A stretch of DNA of 64,000 nt from Ramlibacter rhizophilus (lineage in GTDB: Bacteria > Pseudomonadota > Gammaproteobacteria > Burkholderiales > Burkholderiaceae_C), in NCBI RefSeq assembly GCF_004681965.1, contig NZ_SMLL01000003.1, forward strand, positions 124,001-188,000, in the 5' to 3' direction. Within the stretch, counting starts at the first letter, position 1. Each line of letters begins with the position of its first letter. A program made the translations under genes and the position numbers. This document shows positions 1 through 10,585 of this stretch, piece by piece. The notes under the pieces are model-generated. The model was not told where the DNA came from and did not search any database. It saw only the letters and a list, made by a program, of their open reading frames with translations.

Positions 1-1725
1 CCGCTCGCGCTGCCCCATGCTCCAGAGCACCTCGCCCAGGTGGGCGGCGATCTCCGCATCGGGCCGCTGGCGGAAGGCGCGCTCCAGGAGGCGCAAGGCC
101 TCGGCCTGGTTGCCCATGCGGTACTCCACCCAGGCCAGGCTGTCCGTGATGAAGGGGTCGCCGGGCGCGAACTCCAGGGCCTTCTGGATCAGGCGCTTGG
201 CCTCGGGCAGGCGCTGGTTGCGATCGGCCAGCGAATAGCCCAGCGCGTTGTAGGCGTGGTGGAAATCCGGCTTGAGCTCGATGGCCTTGCGCAGGAGGCG
301 CTCGGCCTCGGCGTGGTCGCCCATCTTCTCGGCCAGCATGGCCCAGTCGTAGAGCAGCTCGGCGTCCGCTGGCTCCTTTGCGCTCGCCTCCTGCAGCAGC
401 GCCTGGGCGGCCTTGTACTGGCGGTTCTCGCGCAGCAGCTGCACCTGTGCCATGAGCTTGGTGCGCGCCTCGGCCGGCGTGCGCTCGGGCAGGCCGCGAA
501 GCAGCTCGCGCGCGTCCTCCAGTCGACCCTGGCGCGCCATGATGGAGGCGCGCCGGGTCTGCGCCGCCACCAGTTCCTGTGGGTTCTCGATGCGGTCCAG
601 CCAGGCGTTGGCCTGTGCCAGGTCCTGGCGCTTCTCCGCCACCTGCGCCAGTCCCAGGTAGGCCTGGGCCCGCCCGCGCGCGCGCTCCTCGCCGCTGCCC
701 TCGGCGGCGCGTGCGAGCTCCAGGTAGCGCTTGAACGCGGCGTCGGCCTCCTCCAGCCGGTTCTGCTGCACCTGCAGCGCGCCCAGGACCAGCCAGGCCT
801 CCGGAAACTCGGGGCGCTCGGTGGTGATCTGCTGCAGCTGGCCCACGGCTTCCGGCGCGCGCTGCGCGTCCAGCAGGACGCGGGCGTAGGCCATGCGCAG
901 CTCGGGCAAGGCCTTGGGCCCGGCCAGGTAGCGCAGCACCATGGCCTCGGCCTGCGGTTCCTTCGGGTCCATGAGTTCCAGGGCGAGGAGGGCGGGACCC
1001 TCGGCTGACGGGTCGGCCGAGTGCGCGCGCTGCGCGGCGGTCACCGCACCGGGCGTGTCGCCGGCGGCAAGCCGCACGCGGCCCAGGGCGGTCCAGGCCG
1101 AGGCGCGGGTCTGCTCGCGCGCGGTCCACTCGGCCAGCGCCTGTTCGACCACGGCCGCGGCCTGCTTCTTGTCGCTCACGCGGGCATAGAGGCGGGGCAG
1201 GGCGGCCAGCACCGCCGCTCGCTCGCTGGCGGGGGCGAGGCTCAGCTCCGACCGGAGCGGCTCCAGGCTCTCGGGAACCCGATTGAGCGCCAGCAGGATC
1301 TGCAGCACGTAGCGGTTCGCCTCGCGCGAGCCGGGATGGGCCTGCTTCCAGGCCCGGGCCGCCTGCAGCGCGGATTCGCCGGCGCGCGACTGGAAGGCGA
1401 TCTCGACCGCCCGCTGGTACAGCTCCGGGTTGTTGGTCTTGCGGGCCGCGTCGAGCACCAGCGAGAACCCCATGCCGGGGTCGTCGCTGCGGGCGTTGAG
1501 TTCGCCCAGGAGCAGCTGGTAGAACAGCTCCGCGCCGAGTCCGCCGCCGGCTGCGGCCGCGGCGGCGGCAGGGCCCGGGCTCGAAGTGGGTTGCGGCGCG
1601 GCCGCCGCGGGCCGTGATGGTGGCGAAGCGGGCGCGTTGCCCTGCGCGCAGGCGGCCTGTGACGCGGCCAACAGCGCCAGCGCGACCGCGCCAAGACGGG
1701 GAAGAAAGCTCATTCGGGCCATCAT
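1..1725 (-). CDS. TPR-repeat protein, 3' end cut by window edge
   Basis: Reading leftwards, the frame stays open from ATG at 1725 to base 1, so the C-terminus lies outside the window. The protein starts with a basic-hydrophobic leader (MSFLPRLGAVALALLAASQA) and a Pro/Ala-rich linker, then helical repeats of the tetratricopeptide type through at least residue 570; the clearest TPR spacing is in the last third (motifs such as AELLYDWAMLAEKMGDHAEA). It is therefore a secreted, periplasmic or lipid-anchored scaffold. ATG codons at 1725, 1722 and 1713 are all in frame; 1725 has AAAGG eight bases upstream, while 1713 gives the tidiest signal peptide. It is divergent from mutM, 20 bp away. A TPR protein beside mutM is, as far as I know, common in Burkholderiales. 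Partner and function are not evident. Confidence 0.8.
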   Translation of the reverse strand, partial: MMARMSFLPRLGAVALALLAASQAACAQGNAPASPPSRPAAAAPQPTSSPGPAAAAAAAGGGLGAELFYQLLLGELNARSDDPGMGFSLVLDAARKTNNPELYQRAVEIAFQSRAGESALQAARAWKQAHPGSREANRYVLQILLALNRVPESLEPLRSELSLAPASERAAVLAALPRLYARVSDKKQAAAVVEQALAEWTAREQTRASAWTALGRVRLAAGDTPGAVTAAQRAHSADPSAEGPALLALELMDPKEPQAEAMVLRYLAGPKALPELRMAYARVLLDAQRAPEAVGQLQQITTERPEFPEAWLVLGALQVQQNRLEEADAAFKRYLELARAAEGSGEERARGRAQAYLGLAQVAEKRQDLAQANAWLDRIENPQELVAAQTRRASIMARQGRLEDARELLRGLPERTPAEARTKLMAQVQLLRENRQYKAAQALLQEASAKEPADAELLYDWAMLAEKMGDHAEAERLLRKAIELKPDFHHAYNALGYSLADRNQRLPEAKRLIQKALEFAPGDPFITDSLAWVEYRMGNQAEALRLLERAFRQRPDAEIAAHLGEVLWSMGQRER

Positions 1726-1745
1726 AATCGGCGCCTTTCGCCGCC

Positions 1746-2558
1746 ATGCCTGAACTGCCGGAAGTCGAGGTCACTCGCCTGAGTTTTGCCGACCGGATCA
1801 CCGGCGCGCGCATCCTTTCGGCGCGAATCGGCAAGCCGTTGCGCTGGGCGCTGGGCTGCGAGCCGGCCGAGCTGGCCGGCCGGACGGTGTGTGGCGTGCG
1901 TCGCCGCGGCAAGTACCTGCTCATCGACCTGGACCAGGGCATCCTGCTGCTGCACCTGGGCATGTCCGGCAGCCTCTCCTTCGCGCCGGACCATCCCGAG
2001 CCCGGCCCCCACGACCACTTCGACCTCGCCACCACCCAGGGCGTGCTGCGCCTGCACGATCCGCGGCGTTTCGGCGCCGTGGTGTACGCGGGTGGCGAGG
2101 CGGCGCCGGAGGCGCTCAAGCTGCTCGGGCGGCTGGGCGTGGAGCCCCTGGGCGAGCACTTCGATCCGGCCGCCTTCCATGCCGCGCTGAAGCAGCGCCG
2201 GGCGCCCATCAAGCAGGTGCTGCTGACCGGCGACGTGGTGGTGGGCGTGGGCAACATCTACGCCTCGGAGGCCCTCTTCCTCGCCGGCATCCGGCCGACC
2301 ACGCGCGCCTCGCGCATCGGACCCGAGCGGGCCCTGCGCCTTCACGCCGCCGTGCGCGAGGTGCTGGCCAGGGCGGTGCGCCAAGGGGGCAGCACGCTGC
2401 GGGACTTCTCCAATGCGCGCGGCGAGTCCGGGTACTTCCAGCTTGAAGCCATGGTCTACGACCGCGCGGGCCTGCCCTGCCGCCGGTGCGGCACGCCGGT
2501 GCGGATGATCCGCCAGGGGCAGCGCGCGACGTACTACTGCCCCCAGTGCCAGCGCTGA
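1746..2558 (+). CDS. mutM: Formamidopyrimidine-DNA glycosylase (MutM/Fpg)
   Basis: The 270-aa protein begins [11 protein letters not shown], the invariant Fpg N-terminus in which Pro2 is the Schiff-base nucleophile and Glu3 is catalytic. It ends with the Fpg zinc finger, a C-x2-C pair (CRRCG) followed about 18 residues later by a second C-x2-C pair (CPQC). The [12 protein letters not shown] motif of the helix-two-turn-helix region is present near residue 170. The enzyme removes 8-oxoguanine and other oxidised purines from DNA and cleaves the resulting abasic site. Length is normal for the family. Another oxidised-guanine repair gene, mutY, lies 2.5 kb downstream on the same strand, so both arms of the GO system are close together. 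Confidence 0.97.
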   Translation: MPELPEVEVTRLSFADRITGARILSARIGKPLRWALGCEPAELAGRTVCGVRRRGKYLLIDLDQGILLLHLGMSGSLSFAPDHPEPGPHDHFDLATTQGVLRLHDPRRFGAVVYAGGEAAPEALKLLGRLGVEPLGEHFDPAAFHAALKQRRAPIKQVLLTGDVVVGVGNIYASEALFLAGIRPTTRASRIGPERALRLHAAVREVLARAVRQGGSTLRDFSNARGESGYFQLEAMVYDRAGLPCRRCGTPVRMIRQGQRATYYCPQCQR

Positions 2559-2610
2559 AAATGAACCGGTTCGGTTTACATTCCGTTTCTTCCGCCATGG
2601 AGCCAGCGGC

Positions 2611-2988
2611 ATGGAATTCACCGAACTCATCGACCAGCTTTCTCAGCAGCTGAACCTGCAGGGGCTGCAGCCCGGCCCCGGCGGCCGCTGCGCAGTGCGC
2701 TTCGACGATGTCGTCGTGCAGTTCGCCGCCGTGCCGTCCGCCAACGCCGTCGACCTGAGCGCCCAGGTGGGCGTGGTCGACCTGCGCGAGCCGCAGGTGA
2801 TGCAGCTGCTGCAGTCCACCCGGGACAACAGCATCGCCCTGCACTGGAACGAGCGCGGCGAGGTGACCGTGCGCCAGCGTTTCTGGCTGCAGGTGCTCTC
2901 CTTTCCCCACTTCTTCCGCTCGCTGAACCTGTTCATCACCCAGGCGGAGCACTGGCGGGTGCGGCTGAAGGCGACGTACCCGGTCTGA
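2611..2988 (+). CDS. Small unknown protein, possibly CesT/secretion-chaperone-like
   Basis: The 125-aa product is acidic at its N-terminus and has no signal peptide or membrane segment. Its layout (N-terminal amphipathic helix, then alternating strands such as CAVRFDDVVVQF, then helix) is reminiscent of type III chaperone-fold (CesT-like) proteins, but I cannot confirm that by eye. It sits between mutM and the dynamin-like GTPase gene on the same strand, with 52 and 57 bp gaps. An ATG at 2611 is the first start after the mutM stop and has a weak purine stretch (GGAGCC) upstream. No secretion genes are visible nearby, so if the fold is right the client is unknown. Confidence 0.6.
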   Translation: MEFTELIDQLSQQLNLQGLQPGPGGRCAVRFDDVVVQFAAVPSANAVDLSAQVGVVDLREPQVMQLLQSTRDNSIALHWNERGEVTVRQRFWLQVLSFPHFFRSLNLFITQAEHWRVRLKATYPV

Positions 2989-3045
2989 GCCAAGAACAAG
3001 CTGGGCAGTCGGCAACCCGGCTGCTATAGTCGCCGCAGCCTGCCA

Positions 3046-5016
3046 ATGCTCACCCCCAGCTTCACCGCACAGCTCGATCAGCACACGCTCTGGCGGCGCG
3101 ATTTCGCGCTGCGGCTCAAGCACCTTTCCAGCTGGCTGCGCGACAACGAACTCCTGGACGACGCCACCTCCGACCGCCTTCGCGGGCTGGAGCAGCAGGT
3201 GCGCTCGGACAAGGTGGTGGTGGCCTTCGTCGCCGAGTTCTCGCGCGGCAAGTCCGAGCTGATCAACGCCATCTTCTTTTCCGGCTACAAGCGGCGCATC
3301 ATGCCGGCCAGCGCCGGGCGCACCACCATGTGCCCGACCGAGCTGGGCTGGGACCCCGAGCTGCCCGCCTGCCTGCGCCTGCTTCCGATCGAGACGCGGC
3401 TGCAGCCGCAGGCCCTGTCCGAGTGGCGCCAGCTGCCCGAGCACTGGCAGCAGATCGAGCTGGACGTGAAGGACCCGGCGCAGCTGGCCGAGGCGCTGCA
3501 GAAGGTGTCCGAAGTGCGCCACGTCTCGGTGGACGAAGCGCGCGAGCTGGGCTTCTGGCACGAGGACGCCCCCGAGGACAACCCGCGGGTGGATGCGGCG
3601 GGCCGCATCGAGGTGCCGCGCTGGCGCCATGCCCTCATCAACATCGCCCACCCGCTCCTGAAGCAGGGACTGGTGGTGCTGGACACGCCGGGCCTCAACG
3701 CCATCGGCGCCGAACCCGAGCTCACGGTCAACCTCATCCCGCAGGCCCACGCGGTGGTGTTCATCCTGGCGGCCGACGCCGGCGTGTCGCGCTCGGACCT
3801 GACCATCTGGCGCGAGCACCTGGCCGTGGCGCCGGGCGAGGCGGACTCGCGCCTGGTGGTTTTGAACAAGATCGACACGCTCTGGGACGCGCTCAGCACG
3901 CCCGAGCAGGTGGAGGCGCAGATCCAGCGCCAGCGCGACACCTCGGCCGAGGTCCTGGGCCTGCCCGCCAGCCGCGTCATTCCCGTGTCGGCGCAGAAGG
4001 GTCTGCTCGCCAAGGTGGGCAACGACACCGAGCTGCTCATGGCCAGCCGCCTGCCCGAGCTGGAGCTGGCGCTGGCGCAGGGCACCATGGGCCAGCGCCA
4101 GCGGATCCTGCGTTCGGCCGTCACCGCCGGCCTCGCGGAGCTGCGCCAGGACGTGGCGCGCTCGCTGCACGCGCGCCGGCGCGAGCTCGCCGAACAGCGC
4201 GTGGAGCTCAAGGGCCTGCGTGGCAAGAACACGGCCGTCATCCGCCACATGCAGTCGCGCATCGAACTCGAGCGCGCCGAGTTCGACGAGAGCGGCGCGC
4301 GCCTGCATGCCGTGCGCTCCATCCACCTGAAGTTGCTGCGCGACCTCACCGAGATGCTGGGCGCCGCGCAGGTGCGCGCGCAGGTGGCGGACCTGGCGAC
4401 CACACTGCGCCAGCCCGGCCTCAAGCTCGGCGCGAGCCGCGCGTATGCCGAGGCCTTCGAGCGCCTGCGCGGCCAGCTCGCCAAGGCGCAGGCGGCCAGC
4501 GCGGAGATCCACGCCATGCTGGCGGCGGCCTTCAGGCAGCTCAATTCCGAGCAGGGCTTTTCGCTGCAGGTCCCGCGTGAGCCCGACCTGTCCCGCTTCG
4601 GCAAGGACCTGGACCTCATCGAGCGCAGCCACCTGCAGTACCTGGGCGTGCGCAACATGCTGCGCATGGCCCAGCCGGCCTTCGCCGAACGCGTCGTGCG
4701 CGCGCTCACGGCCCGGCTGCGCGCCGTCTACGAGTCCGCGCTGGGCGAAGTGGAGCAATGGAACAAGTCGGCGGCTTCGCAGCTCGACGGCCAGCTGCGC
4801 GAGCGCCGCCGCAACTTCAACCGGCGCATCGAGGCGCTGGACCGCATCCAGCAGGCCGCCGCCGGCCTCGACGAGCGCATCGTCGAGATCGAGTCGCAGG
4901 AAGCCACGCTCGACCAGTCCGTGCGGCAGCTCGCGGCGCTCACGAGCGCCCTGATGGACACGTCGGCTGCCGCCGAAGTCCGACCGCCGCTGGAGCGCGC
5001 CGAAGCCGCTGCATGA
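3046..5016 (+). CDS. Dynamin-like large GTPase
   Basis: The 656-aa protein has a G domain: a P-loop at residues 63-70 (AEFSRGKS; the first glycine of GxxxxGKS is alanine), a G3 box DTPGLN near residue 220 and a G4 box LNKID near 275. It is followed by a long helical region (residues about 340-640) of the kind that forms the stalk of bacterial dynamin-like proteins. Such proteins bind and remodel membranes; the target here is unknown. There is no transmembrane helix. The last codons overlap the mutY start (ATGA at 5013), so the two genes are translationally coupled, an unexpected pairing of a membrane GTPase with a repair glycosylase. Confidence 0.85.
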   Translation: MLTPSFTAQLDQHTLWRRDFALRLKHLSSWLRDNELLDDATSDRLRGLEQQVRSDKVVVAFVAEFSRGKSELINAIFFSGYKRRIMPASAGRTTMCPTELGWDPELPACLRLLPIETRLQPQALSEWRQLPEHWQQIELDVKDPAQLAEALQKVSEVRHVSVDEARELGFWHEDAPEDNPRVDAAGRIEVPRWRHALINIAHPLLKQGLVVLDTPGLNAIGAEPELTVNLIPQAHAVVFILAADAGVSRSDLTIWREHLAVAPGEADSRLVVLNKIDTLWDALSTPEQVEAQIQRQRDTSAEVLGLPASRVIPVSAQKGLLAKVGNDTELLMASRLPELELALAQGTMGQRQRILRSAVTAGLAELRQDVARSLHARRRELAEQRVELKGLRGKNTAVIRHMQSRIELERAEFDESGARLHAVRSIHLKLLRDLTEMLGAAQVRAQVADLATTLRQPGLKLGASRAYAEAFERLRGQLAKAQAASAEIHAMLAAAFRQLNSEQGFSLQVPREPDLSRFGKDLDLIERSHLQYLGVRNMLRMAQPAFAERVVRALTARLRAVYESALGEVEQWNKSAASQLDGQLRERRRNFNRRIEALDRIQQAAAGLDERIVEIESQEATLDQSVRQLAALTSALMDTSAAAEVRPPLERAEAAA

Positions 5017-6041
5017 GTTCCCTGCCGCAGGCGTTCGCCGGCCGCGTGGTGGCCTGGCAGAAGGCGCACGGCCGCAGCGGCCTGCCCTGGCAGGCCACGC
5101 GCGACCCCTACCGCGTGTGGCTGTCCGAGATCATGCTGCAGCAGACGCAGGTCAGCACGGTCCTGGGCTACTACCAGCGCTTCCTCGCGCGCTTCCCCGA
5201 CGTGCGGGCGCTCGCGGCGGCGCCATTGGACGAGGTCTTCGGGCTCTGGAGCGGCCTGGGCTACTACAGCCGGGCGCGCAACCTGCACGCCTGCGCGCAG
5301 CAGGTGGTGACCGAGCACGGCGGCATGTTTCCCGACTCGGCCGCCGCCCTGGCCACCCTGCCCGGCATCGGCCGCTCCACGGCGGCGGCCATCGCCGCCT
5401 TCTGCTTCGGCGAGCGCGTCGCCATCCTGGACGGCAACGTCAAGCGCGTGCTCACGCGCGTGCTGGGCTTCGACGCCGACCTGGCCCAGGCCGCCAGCGA
5501 GCGGCGCCTGTGGGACCGCGCGAACGAACTGCTCCCCGCGGGCGGGCCAGACATGCCGGCCTACACGCAGGGCCTGATGGACCTCGGCGCCACCGTCTGC
5601 CTGGCACGGCGCCCGCAGTGCGACCGCTGCCCGGTGCAGGCCCCATGCGTGGCCTTCCGCCAGGGCGAGCCCGAACGCTACCCCGTCAAGACGCGAAAGC
5701 TGCGCCGCACGGCGCAGTCGCTCTGGCTGCTGCGCGCCTGCCGCACCGGGGACGGTGCCGTGTGGCTGCAGCGCCGCCCTGATTCGGGCGTGTGGGCGGG
5801 CCTGTACTGCCTGCCGGTGTTCGACTCCTTCGAGGCCCTGCGCGGCTGCGTGCCGGCCGGGACCGCGCTGGAGGAGGAGCCCGGCTTCCTGCATGTGCTG
5901 ACCCACAAGGACCTGCACCTGCACCCGGTACGGGTGCAGCTCGGCGCAACCGGCCCCGCCACCGCGGGGGAGTGGGCTGCGGCACCGCGCTGGGAGCAGC
6001 TCGGCCTGCCCGCGCCGATCCGGCGCCTGCTCACGGCCTGA
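5013..6041 (+). CDS. mutY: A/G-specific adenine DNA glycosylase (MutY)
   Basis: The 342-aa protein excises adenine mispaired with 8-oxoguanine. It has the helix-hairpin-helix region with [12 protein letters not shown] near residue 115, the upstream motif EIMLQQTQV carrying the catalytic Glu, and a [4Fe-4S] cluster loop with spacing C-x6-C-x2-C-x5-C ([17 protein letters not shown]). The C-terminal third is the NUDIX-like 8-oxoG recognition domain ([19 protein letters not shown]). The start at 5013 overlaps the stop of the dynamin-like gene by four bases; longer upstream frames would run inside that gene. It ends 22 bp before the convergent rapZ stop. Confidence 0.97.
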   Translation: MSSLPQAFAGRVVAWQKAHGRSGLPWQATRDPYRVWLSEIMLQQTQVSTVLGYYQRFLARFPDVRALAAAPLDEVFGLWSGLGYYSRARNLHACAQQVVTEHGGMFPDSAAALATLPGIGRSTAAAIAAFCFGERVAILDGNVKRVLTRVLGFDADLAQAASERRLWDRANELLPAGGPDMPAYTQGLMDLGATVCLARRPQCDRCPVQAPCVAFRQGEPERYPVKTRKLRRTAQSLWLLRACRTGDGAVWLQRRPDSGVWAGLYCLPVFDSFEALRGCVPAGTALEEEPGFLHVLTHKDLHLHPVRVQLGATGPATAGEWAAAPRWEQLGLPAPIRRLLTA

Positions 6042-6062
6042 AGAAGGCGCCAGGCCAGCGCT

Positions 6063-6953
6063 TCAGCCCTGGTCCAGTTCGCGGTGGCGGGTGAGCGTGG
6101 TCCAGCGGTCGCTGAAGGCCGCGGCGAGCTTTTCCACCAGGTACACCGAGCGGTGCTGCCCGCCCGTGCAGCCGATGCCCACGGTCACGTAGCTGCGCTG
6201 GTTGCGCGCCAGCGCCGGCAGCCAGTGGGTGAGGAAGGATTCGATGTGCGCGTACATCTGCGCGACCTCCTCACTGGCCGCGAGGTAGTCGGCCACCGGC
6301 GCGTCGCGGCCGGTGAGCGGGCGCAGCTCGGGCTCGTAGTGCGGGTTGGGCAGCATGCGCACGTCGAACACGTAGTCCGCATCCACCGGGATGCCGCGCT
6401 TGAAGGCGAAGGACTCGAACAACAGCGTGAGCTGGCTCGCGGGCGCCGCGAGCAGCGACTTCACGTGCGCCTGCAACTGCGCGGCGCGGATGACGCTGGT
6501 GTCGATCACCAGCGACTGCTCGCGCAGGTCGGCCAGCAGCTCGCGTTCGAGTTCGATCGCTTCCACCAGCACGTTCTGCAGGTCGGGCTTGCCGGCGAGT
6601 TCGTCGCCCGGTCGGTCCGCCAGCGCCGACAGCGGATGCCGGCGCCGCGTCTCGGAGAAACGGCGCACCAGCGTGTCGGTGGTGGAGTCGAGGAAGAGCG
6701 CGCGCAGGCGCACGCCGCGCCGCTGCAGCTCGCGCAGCTGCGAAGGCACGATGGGCAGCGACTGGGCGCTGCGCACGTCCATGGCGATGGCCACCTGGCC
6801 GGCGGCGATCTGCTCCTCCAGCGTCACGAAGGCCAGCAGCAGCTCCGGCGGCAGGTTGTCCACGCAGTAGTAGCCCGCATCTTCCAGCGCGCGCAGGGCC
6901 ACCGACTTGCCGGAGCCCGACATGCCCGTGATGAGGACCAGCTCCAGGTTCAT
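6063..6953 (-). CDS. rapZ: RNase adapter protein RapZ (YvcJ-family nucleotide-binding protein)
   Basis: The 296-aa product has a Walker A motif at residues 10-17 (GMSGSGKS) and the family's C-terminal signature [17 protein letters not shown] near residue 265. In Escherichia coli RapZ binds the small RNA GlmZ, presents it to RNase E and so links glucosamine-6-phosphate level to GlmS synthesis. Homologues in bacteria without GlmZ keep nucleotide-binding and signalling roles, so the exact target here is open. It is full length and lies 13 bp downstream of recN on the same strand, suggesting co-transcription with recN-nadK. Confidence 0.95.
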   Translation of the reverse strand: MNLELVLITGMSGSGKSVALRALEDAGYYCVDNLPPELLLAFVTLEEQIAAGQVAIAMDVRSAQSLPIVPSQLRELQRRGVRLRALFLDSTTDTLVRRFSETRRRHPLSALADRPGDELAGKPDLQNVLVEAIELERELLADLREQSLVIDTSVIRAAQLQAHVKSLLAAPASQLTLLFESFAFKRGIPVDADYVFDVRMLPNPHYEPELRPLTGRDAPVADYLAASEEVAQMYAHIESFLTHWLPALARNQRSYVTVGIGCTGGQHRSVYLVEKLAAAFSDRWTTLTRHRELDQG

Positions 6954-6966
6954 GGGTGCGTGCCGC

Positions 6967-8622
6967 TCAGGTGGGCCGGGCGCCGTCGCCCAGCATTTCC
7001 TTGGCGTGCGCCAGGCTCGTGCCGGAGAGGCGCTCGCCGCCCAGCATGCGCGCGATCTCGGCCACGCGCTGCTCGTGCGCCACCGGCGCGACCGAGCTGG
7101 CCGTGCCCTGCGCGTCGGCCTGCTTGCTCACCACCAGGTGCTGGTCGGCGCAGGCCGCCACCTGCGGCAGGTGCGTGACCGCCAGCACCTGCCGGTCGCG
7201 ACCGAGCTGCTTCATGAGGCGGCCCACGGTCTCGGCTACGGCGCCGCCCACGCCGGCATCCACCTCGTCGAAGATCAGGGTCTGCGCCTCGCCCAGGCGG
7301 CTCGTGGTCACGGCAATGGCCAGCGCGATGCGGGACAGCTCGCCGCCCGAGGCCACCTTGCCCACCGGCCGGGGCGTGCTGCCCGGGTGGCCGGCCACCA
7401 GGAAGCCCACGTCCTCCAGGCCCGAGGCGGCGGGTTGATCCAGCTTGTTCAGGGCCACCTCGAAGCGCCCGCCCTGCATGCCCAGGCCCTGCATGGCCTG
7501 CGTGATCGCAGTGGCCAGGGCCGGGGCGGCCTTGGTGCGCTGGCGCGACACGTTGCGCGCCAGCGTGAGCCAGGCCTGCTGCTCGCGGGCTTCGGCCGCC
7601 TCCAGGCTGGCCAGGTCGGCCGCGGCATCGAGCGCGGCGAGTTCTTCCTTCCAGCCGGCCAGCACCGCGGGCAGCTCGGCGGGCGTGCGGCGGAAGCGCC
7701 GCGCCAGCGACATCCACAGCGACATGCGTTCGTCCAGCTCGGCCAGGCGCTGCGGGTCCAGGTCGGCGCGGCGCAGCCAGGCATGCAGGCTGTGAGCGGC
7801 GTCCTCGGCCTGCGCGAGGCTGGAGGCCACCACCTCGGCCATCGCGCGGAACTGCGCGTCGAAGGACTGCTGCTCGTCCAGCAGCGCCTGCGTGCGCGCG
7901 AGCCGGCCCGCGGCGCCGCCGTCCTCGCCTTCCAGCAGCTCCAGGGCCTGCTGGGCCGCGTCGATCAGGGCCTGCGCGTGGGCCAGCCGCGTGTGGCTCG
8001 TGTTGAGTTCGTCCCACTCGTCGGCGCCGGGCGCGAGCTTGTCCAGCTCCGCGATCTGCCAGGCCAGGCGCTCGCGCTCGCGCTGCAGCGACTCCTGCGC
8101 GGAACGCGCATCGGCCAGCGCCTTCTGCGCGCTGCGCCAAGCCTGCCAGCGCGCGGCCAGGGGCCCGGTGTCGATGCCGGCATAGGCGTCGAGCAGGCCA
8201 CGCACGGAGTCCGAGCGCGTGAGGCTTTGCCAGGCATGCTGGCCGTGGATGTCCACCAGCCGGTCGCCGGCTTCGCGAAGCTGCGCCGCGGTGGCCACGC
8301 TGCCGTTGATCCAGGCGCGGCTCTTGCCCTGCGCATCGACGCTGCGCCGCACCAGCAGCGTGTCGCCGGCCTCGAAGCCGGCCTGCTCCAGCCAGGCGTG
8401 CAGCGAAGCGGGCGTGTCGAACTCCGCGCTCACCTCCGCGCGCGGCGCGCCTTCGCGCACCACGCCGGCCTCGGCCCGCGCACCCAGCGCCAGCTGCAGG
8501 GCGTCGATGAGGATGGACTTGCCGGCGCCGGTCTCGCCGGTGAGCACGGTGAAGCCGTGGGAGACATCGAGCTCGAGCTCGCGCACGATCACGAAATCAC
8601 GCAGGACGATGCGCCGCATCAT
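6967..8622 (-). CDS. recN: DNA repair protein RecN
   Basis: RecN is an SMC-like ATPase that acts at DNA double-strand breaks. The 551-aa product opens with [19 protein letters not shown], has Walker A at residues 29-36 (GETGAGKS), a long coiled-coil middle section, and a C-terminal ABC half with [14 protein letters not shown] (signature motif), [10 protein letters not shown] (Walker B) and VTHLPQVAA. Its start codons (8622, or 8619 one codon later) overlap the nadK stop in a TCATGATG context, so translation is coupled. Longer frames extending to 8724 run inside nadK and lack family similarity. The nadK-recN order is standard for betaproteobacteria. Confidence 0.96.
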   Translation of the reverse strand: MMRRIVLRDFVIVRELELDVSHGFTVLTGETGAGKSILIDALQLALGARAEAGVVREGAPRAEVSAEFDTPASLHAWLEQAGFEAGDTLLVRRSVDAQGKSRAWINGSVATAAQLREAGDRLVDIHGQHAWQSLTRSDSVRGLLDAYAGIDTGPLAARWQAWRSAQKALADARSAQESLQRERERLAWQIAELDKLAPGADEWDELNTSHTRLAHAQALIDAAQQALELLEGEDGGAAGRLARTQALLDEQQSFDAQFRAMAEVVASSLAQAEDAAHSLHAWLRRADLDPQRLAELDERMSLWMSLARRFRRTPAELPAVLAGWKEELAALDAAADLASLEAAEAREQQAWLTLARNVSRQRTKAAPALATAITQAMQGLGMQGGRFEVALNKLDQPAASGLEDVGFLVAGHPGSTPRPVGKVASGGELSRIALAIAVTTSRLGEAQTLIFDEVDAGVGGAVAETVGRLMKQLGRDRQVLAVTHLPQVAACADQHLVVSKQADAQGTASSVAPVAHEQRVAEIARMLGGERLSGTSLAHAKEMLGDGARPT

Positions 8623-9521
8623 GAGGTGCCGCCGCCTCCGTACCAATGAAGCTTTTCGCGCAGCGTGTCGAAGTAGCTCCAGCCGCGCGGGTGCAGGAAG
8701 CGCACCTGGTGCTGCGAGCGGCACACCGTCACGCGGTCGCCGTGCAGCAGCGAGGCCAGGGACTGCATGTCGAAATTGGCGCTGGCATCGCGCCCGGCCA
8801 CCAGCTCGATGGTGACCTCACCGGCGTCGTTCAGCACGATGGGCCGGTTGGACAGCGTGTGCGGCGCGATGGGCACCAGCACCCAGCCGGGATTGGACGG
8901 GTGCAGCAGCGGCCCGCCCGCCGACAGGGCGTAGGCCGTGGAGCCGGTGGGCGAGGCCACGATCAGGCCGTCCGAGCGCTGGTTGGCCACGAAGTGCCCG
9001 TCCACCTCCACGCGAAGCTCCACCATGCCCGAGGTGGCGCCGCGATTGACCACCACGTCGTTCATGGCCAGCGCGTCGAACACGCACTGGCCGTCCCGCA
9101 TGACCCGCGCGTGCATCAGGCGCCGGCGGTCCTCGTCGTACTCGCCGCGCAGCATGGGGGTGAGCACCGTGCGCCATTCGTCCAGGCGGATGTCGGTGAT
9201 GAAGCCCAGCCGGCCCTGGTTGACGCCGATCAGCGGCACGCCGAAAGGCGCCAGTTGCCGCCCGATGCCCAGCATGGTGCCGTCGCCCCCCACCACCAAA
9301 CACAAGTCACACTCGCGTCCGATGGATGGGACATCCAGCGTGGCGTGGGCGTGCACTCCGGCATGCGCGGCCGTCTCGCGCTCGATACACACCTCACAGC
9401 CTTGCGCCTGCAGGAACTGAGCCATATCCTCGAGCGCAGCGCGGGGCGTGCCGCCGCCACTGACCGCCACCGACGCGGGGTGCTTGCCGATGAGGGCGAC
9501 GTGACGGAAGTGGGAACTCAT
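8619..9521 (-). CDS. nadK: NAD kinase
   Basis: The 300-aa enzyme phosphorylates NAD+ to NADP+. The GGDGTML motif at residues 78-84 (catalytic Asp80) and NDVVVNRG near residue 150 mark the NAD kinase fold; the C-terminal strand-rich domain with [15 protein letters not shown] carries the substrate-binding signature. It is full length, starts at ATG 9521, is divergent from hrcA across a 44-bp AT-richer spacer, and overlaps recN by four bases. Confidence 0.96.
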   Translation of the reverse strand: MSSHFRHVALIGKHPASVAVSGGGTPRAALEDMAQFLQAQGCEVCIERETAAHAGVHAHATLDVPSIGRECDLCLVVGGDGTMLGIGRQLAPFGVPLIGVNQGRLGFITDIRLDEWRTVLTPMLRGEYDEDRRRLMHARVMRDGQCVFDALAMNDVVVNRGATSGMVELRVEVDGHFVANQRSDGLIVASPTGSTAYALSAGGPLLHPSNPGWVLVPIAPHTLSNRPIVLNDAGEVTIELVAGRDASANFDMQSLASLLHGDRVTVCRSQHQVRFLHPRGWSYFDTLREKLHWYGGGGTS

Positions 9522-9565
9522 TCACAAAGATTACATCATTAAAATTCAGCAGGACCCGCCCGAAG

Positions 9566-10576
9566 ATGCTCGATGACCGTGCCAAGTTGTTGTTGAAAGC
9601 GCTGGTCGAACGCTACATCGCCGACGGCCAGCCCGTGGGCTCGCGCACGCTCTCGCGCGCCTCGGGCCTGGAGCTGTCGCCGGCCACCATCCGCAACGTC
9701 ATGTCCGACCTGGAGGAGCTGGGCCTCATCGCGAGCCCCCACACCTCCGCCGGCCGCGTGCCCACCGCGCGCGGCTACCGCCTCTTCGTGGACACCATGC
9801 TCACCGTGCAGCGCGAGTCACTGCCCGGCGCGCGCCTGGCGCCGGACCAGCCGCAGCGCGTGATCGCCAACGCAGCGAGCCTCTTGTCCAACCTCTCGCA
9901 CTTCGTCGGCGTGGTCATGGCACCGCGCCGTAGCTCGGTCTTTCGCCACATCGAATTCCTGCGCCTGTCCGAGCGCCGCTACCTGGTCATCATCGTCTCG
10001 CCCGACGGCGACGTGCAGAACCGCGTGGTCTTCACCGAGGTGGACTACACGCAGCAGCAACTGGTGGAAGCGGCCAACTACCTCAATGCGAACTACGCGG
10101 GCCTGGCCATCGAGCAGGTGCGCGAGCGCCTCAAGGGCGAGGTAGAAAAACTGCGCGCCGAAATCGCGCAACTGATGCAGACCGCGGTGGACGCCAGCTC
10201 CGAGGCGCTCACGCAGGCCAGCGAGGAAGTCGTCATCTCCGGCGAGCGCAACCTCCTGTCGGTCAGCGATTTTTCCAGCGACATGAGCCACCTGCGCCGC
10301 GCCTTCGACCTCTTCGAGCAGAAGACGCAACTCATGCGCCTGCTGGACATCTCCAGCCAGGCCGAGGGCGTGCGCATCTTCATCGGCGGCGAAAGCCAGA
10401 CCGTGCCCTTCGAGGAACTGTCGGTCGTGAGCGCGCCGTATGAAGTGGACGGCCAGGTGGTGGGCACCCTGGGCGTCATCGGCCCCACGCGCATGCCCTA
10501 CGACCGCATGATCCAGATCGTGGACATCACCTCACGGCTGGTGAGCAACGCGCTGAGCCACCACCCGAAGCCTTGA
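9566..10576 (+). CDS. hrcA: Heat-inducible transcription repressor HrcA
   Basis: The 336-aa protein has the N-terminal winged helix ([20 protein letters not shown], then [16 protein letters not shown]) and a GAF-like effector domain that senses GroE. HrcA binds CIRCE operators in front of groESL/dnaK-type operons. No CIRCE inverted repeat is visible immediately upstream in the short nadK-hrcA spacer, so I see no sign of autoregulation by the classical site. It is divergent from nadK and convergent with the ArsC-family gene, with 9 bp between the stops. Confidence 0.95.
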   Translation: MLDDRAKLLLKALVERYIADGQPVGSRTLSRASGLELSPATIRNVMSDLEELGLIASPHTSAGRVPTARGYRLFVDTMLTVQRESLPGARLAPDQPQRVIANAASLLSNLSHFVGVVMAPRRSSVFRHIEFLRLSERRYLVIIVSPDGDVQNRVVFTEVDYTQQQLVEAANYLNANYAGLAIEQVRERLKGEVEKLRAEIAQLMQTAVDASSEALTQASEEVVISGERNLLSVSDFSSDMSHLRRAFDLFEQKTQLMRLLDISSQAEGVRIFIGGESQTVPFEELSVVSAPYEVDGQVVGTLGVIGPTRMPYDRMIQIVDITSRLVSNALSHHPKP

Positions 10577-10585
10577 TTGGGCTCC

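Noticed and set aside
2209..4758. An 849-codon minus-strand frame opposite mutM and the dynamin-like gene
   Set aside because: It spans three real genes in antisense and has no family features.
9522..9565. CIRCE operator upstream of hrcA
   Set aside because: The spacer is only 44 bp and has no 9-bp inverted repeat with 9-bp gap.
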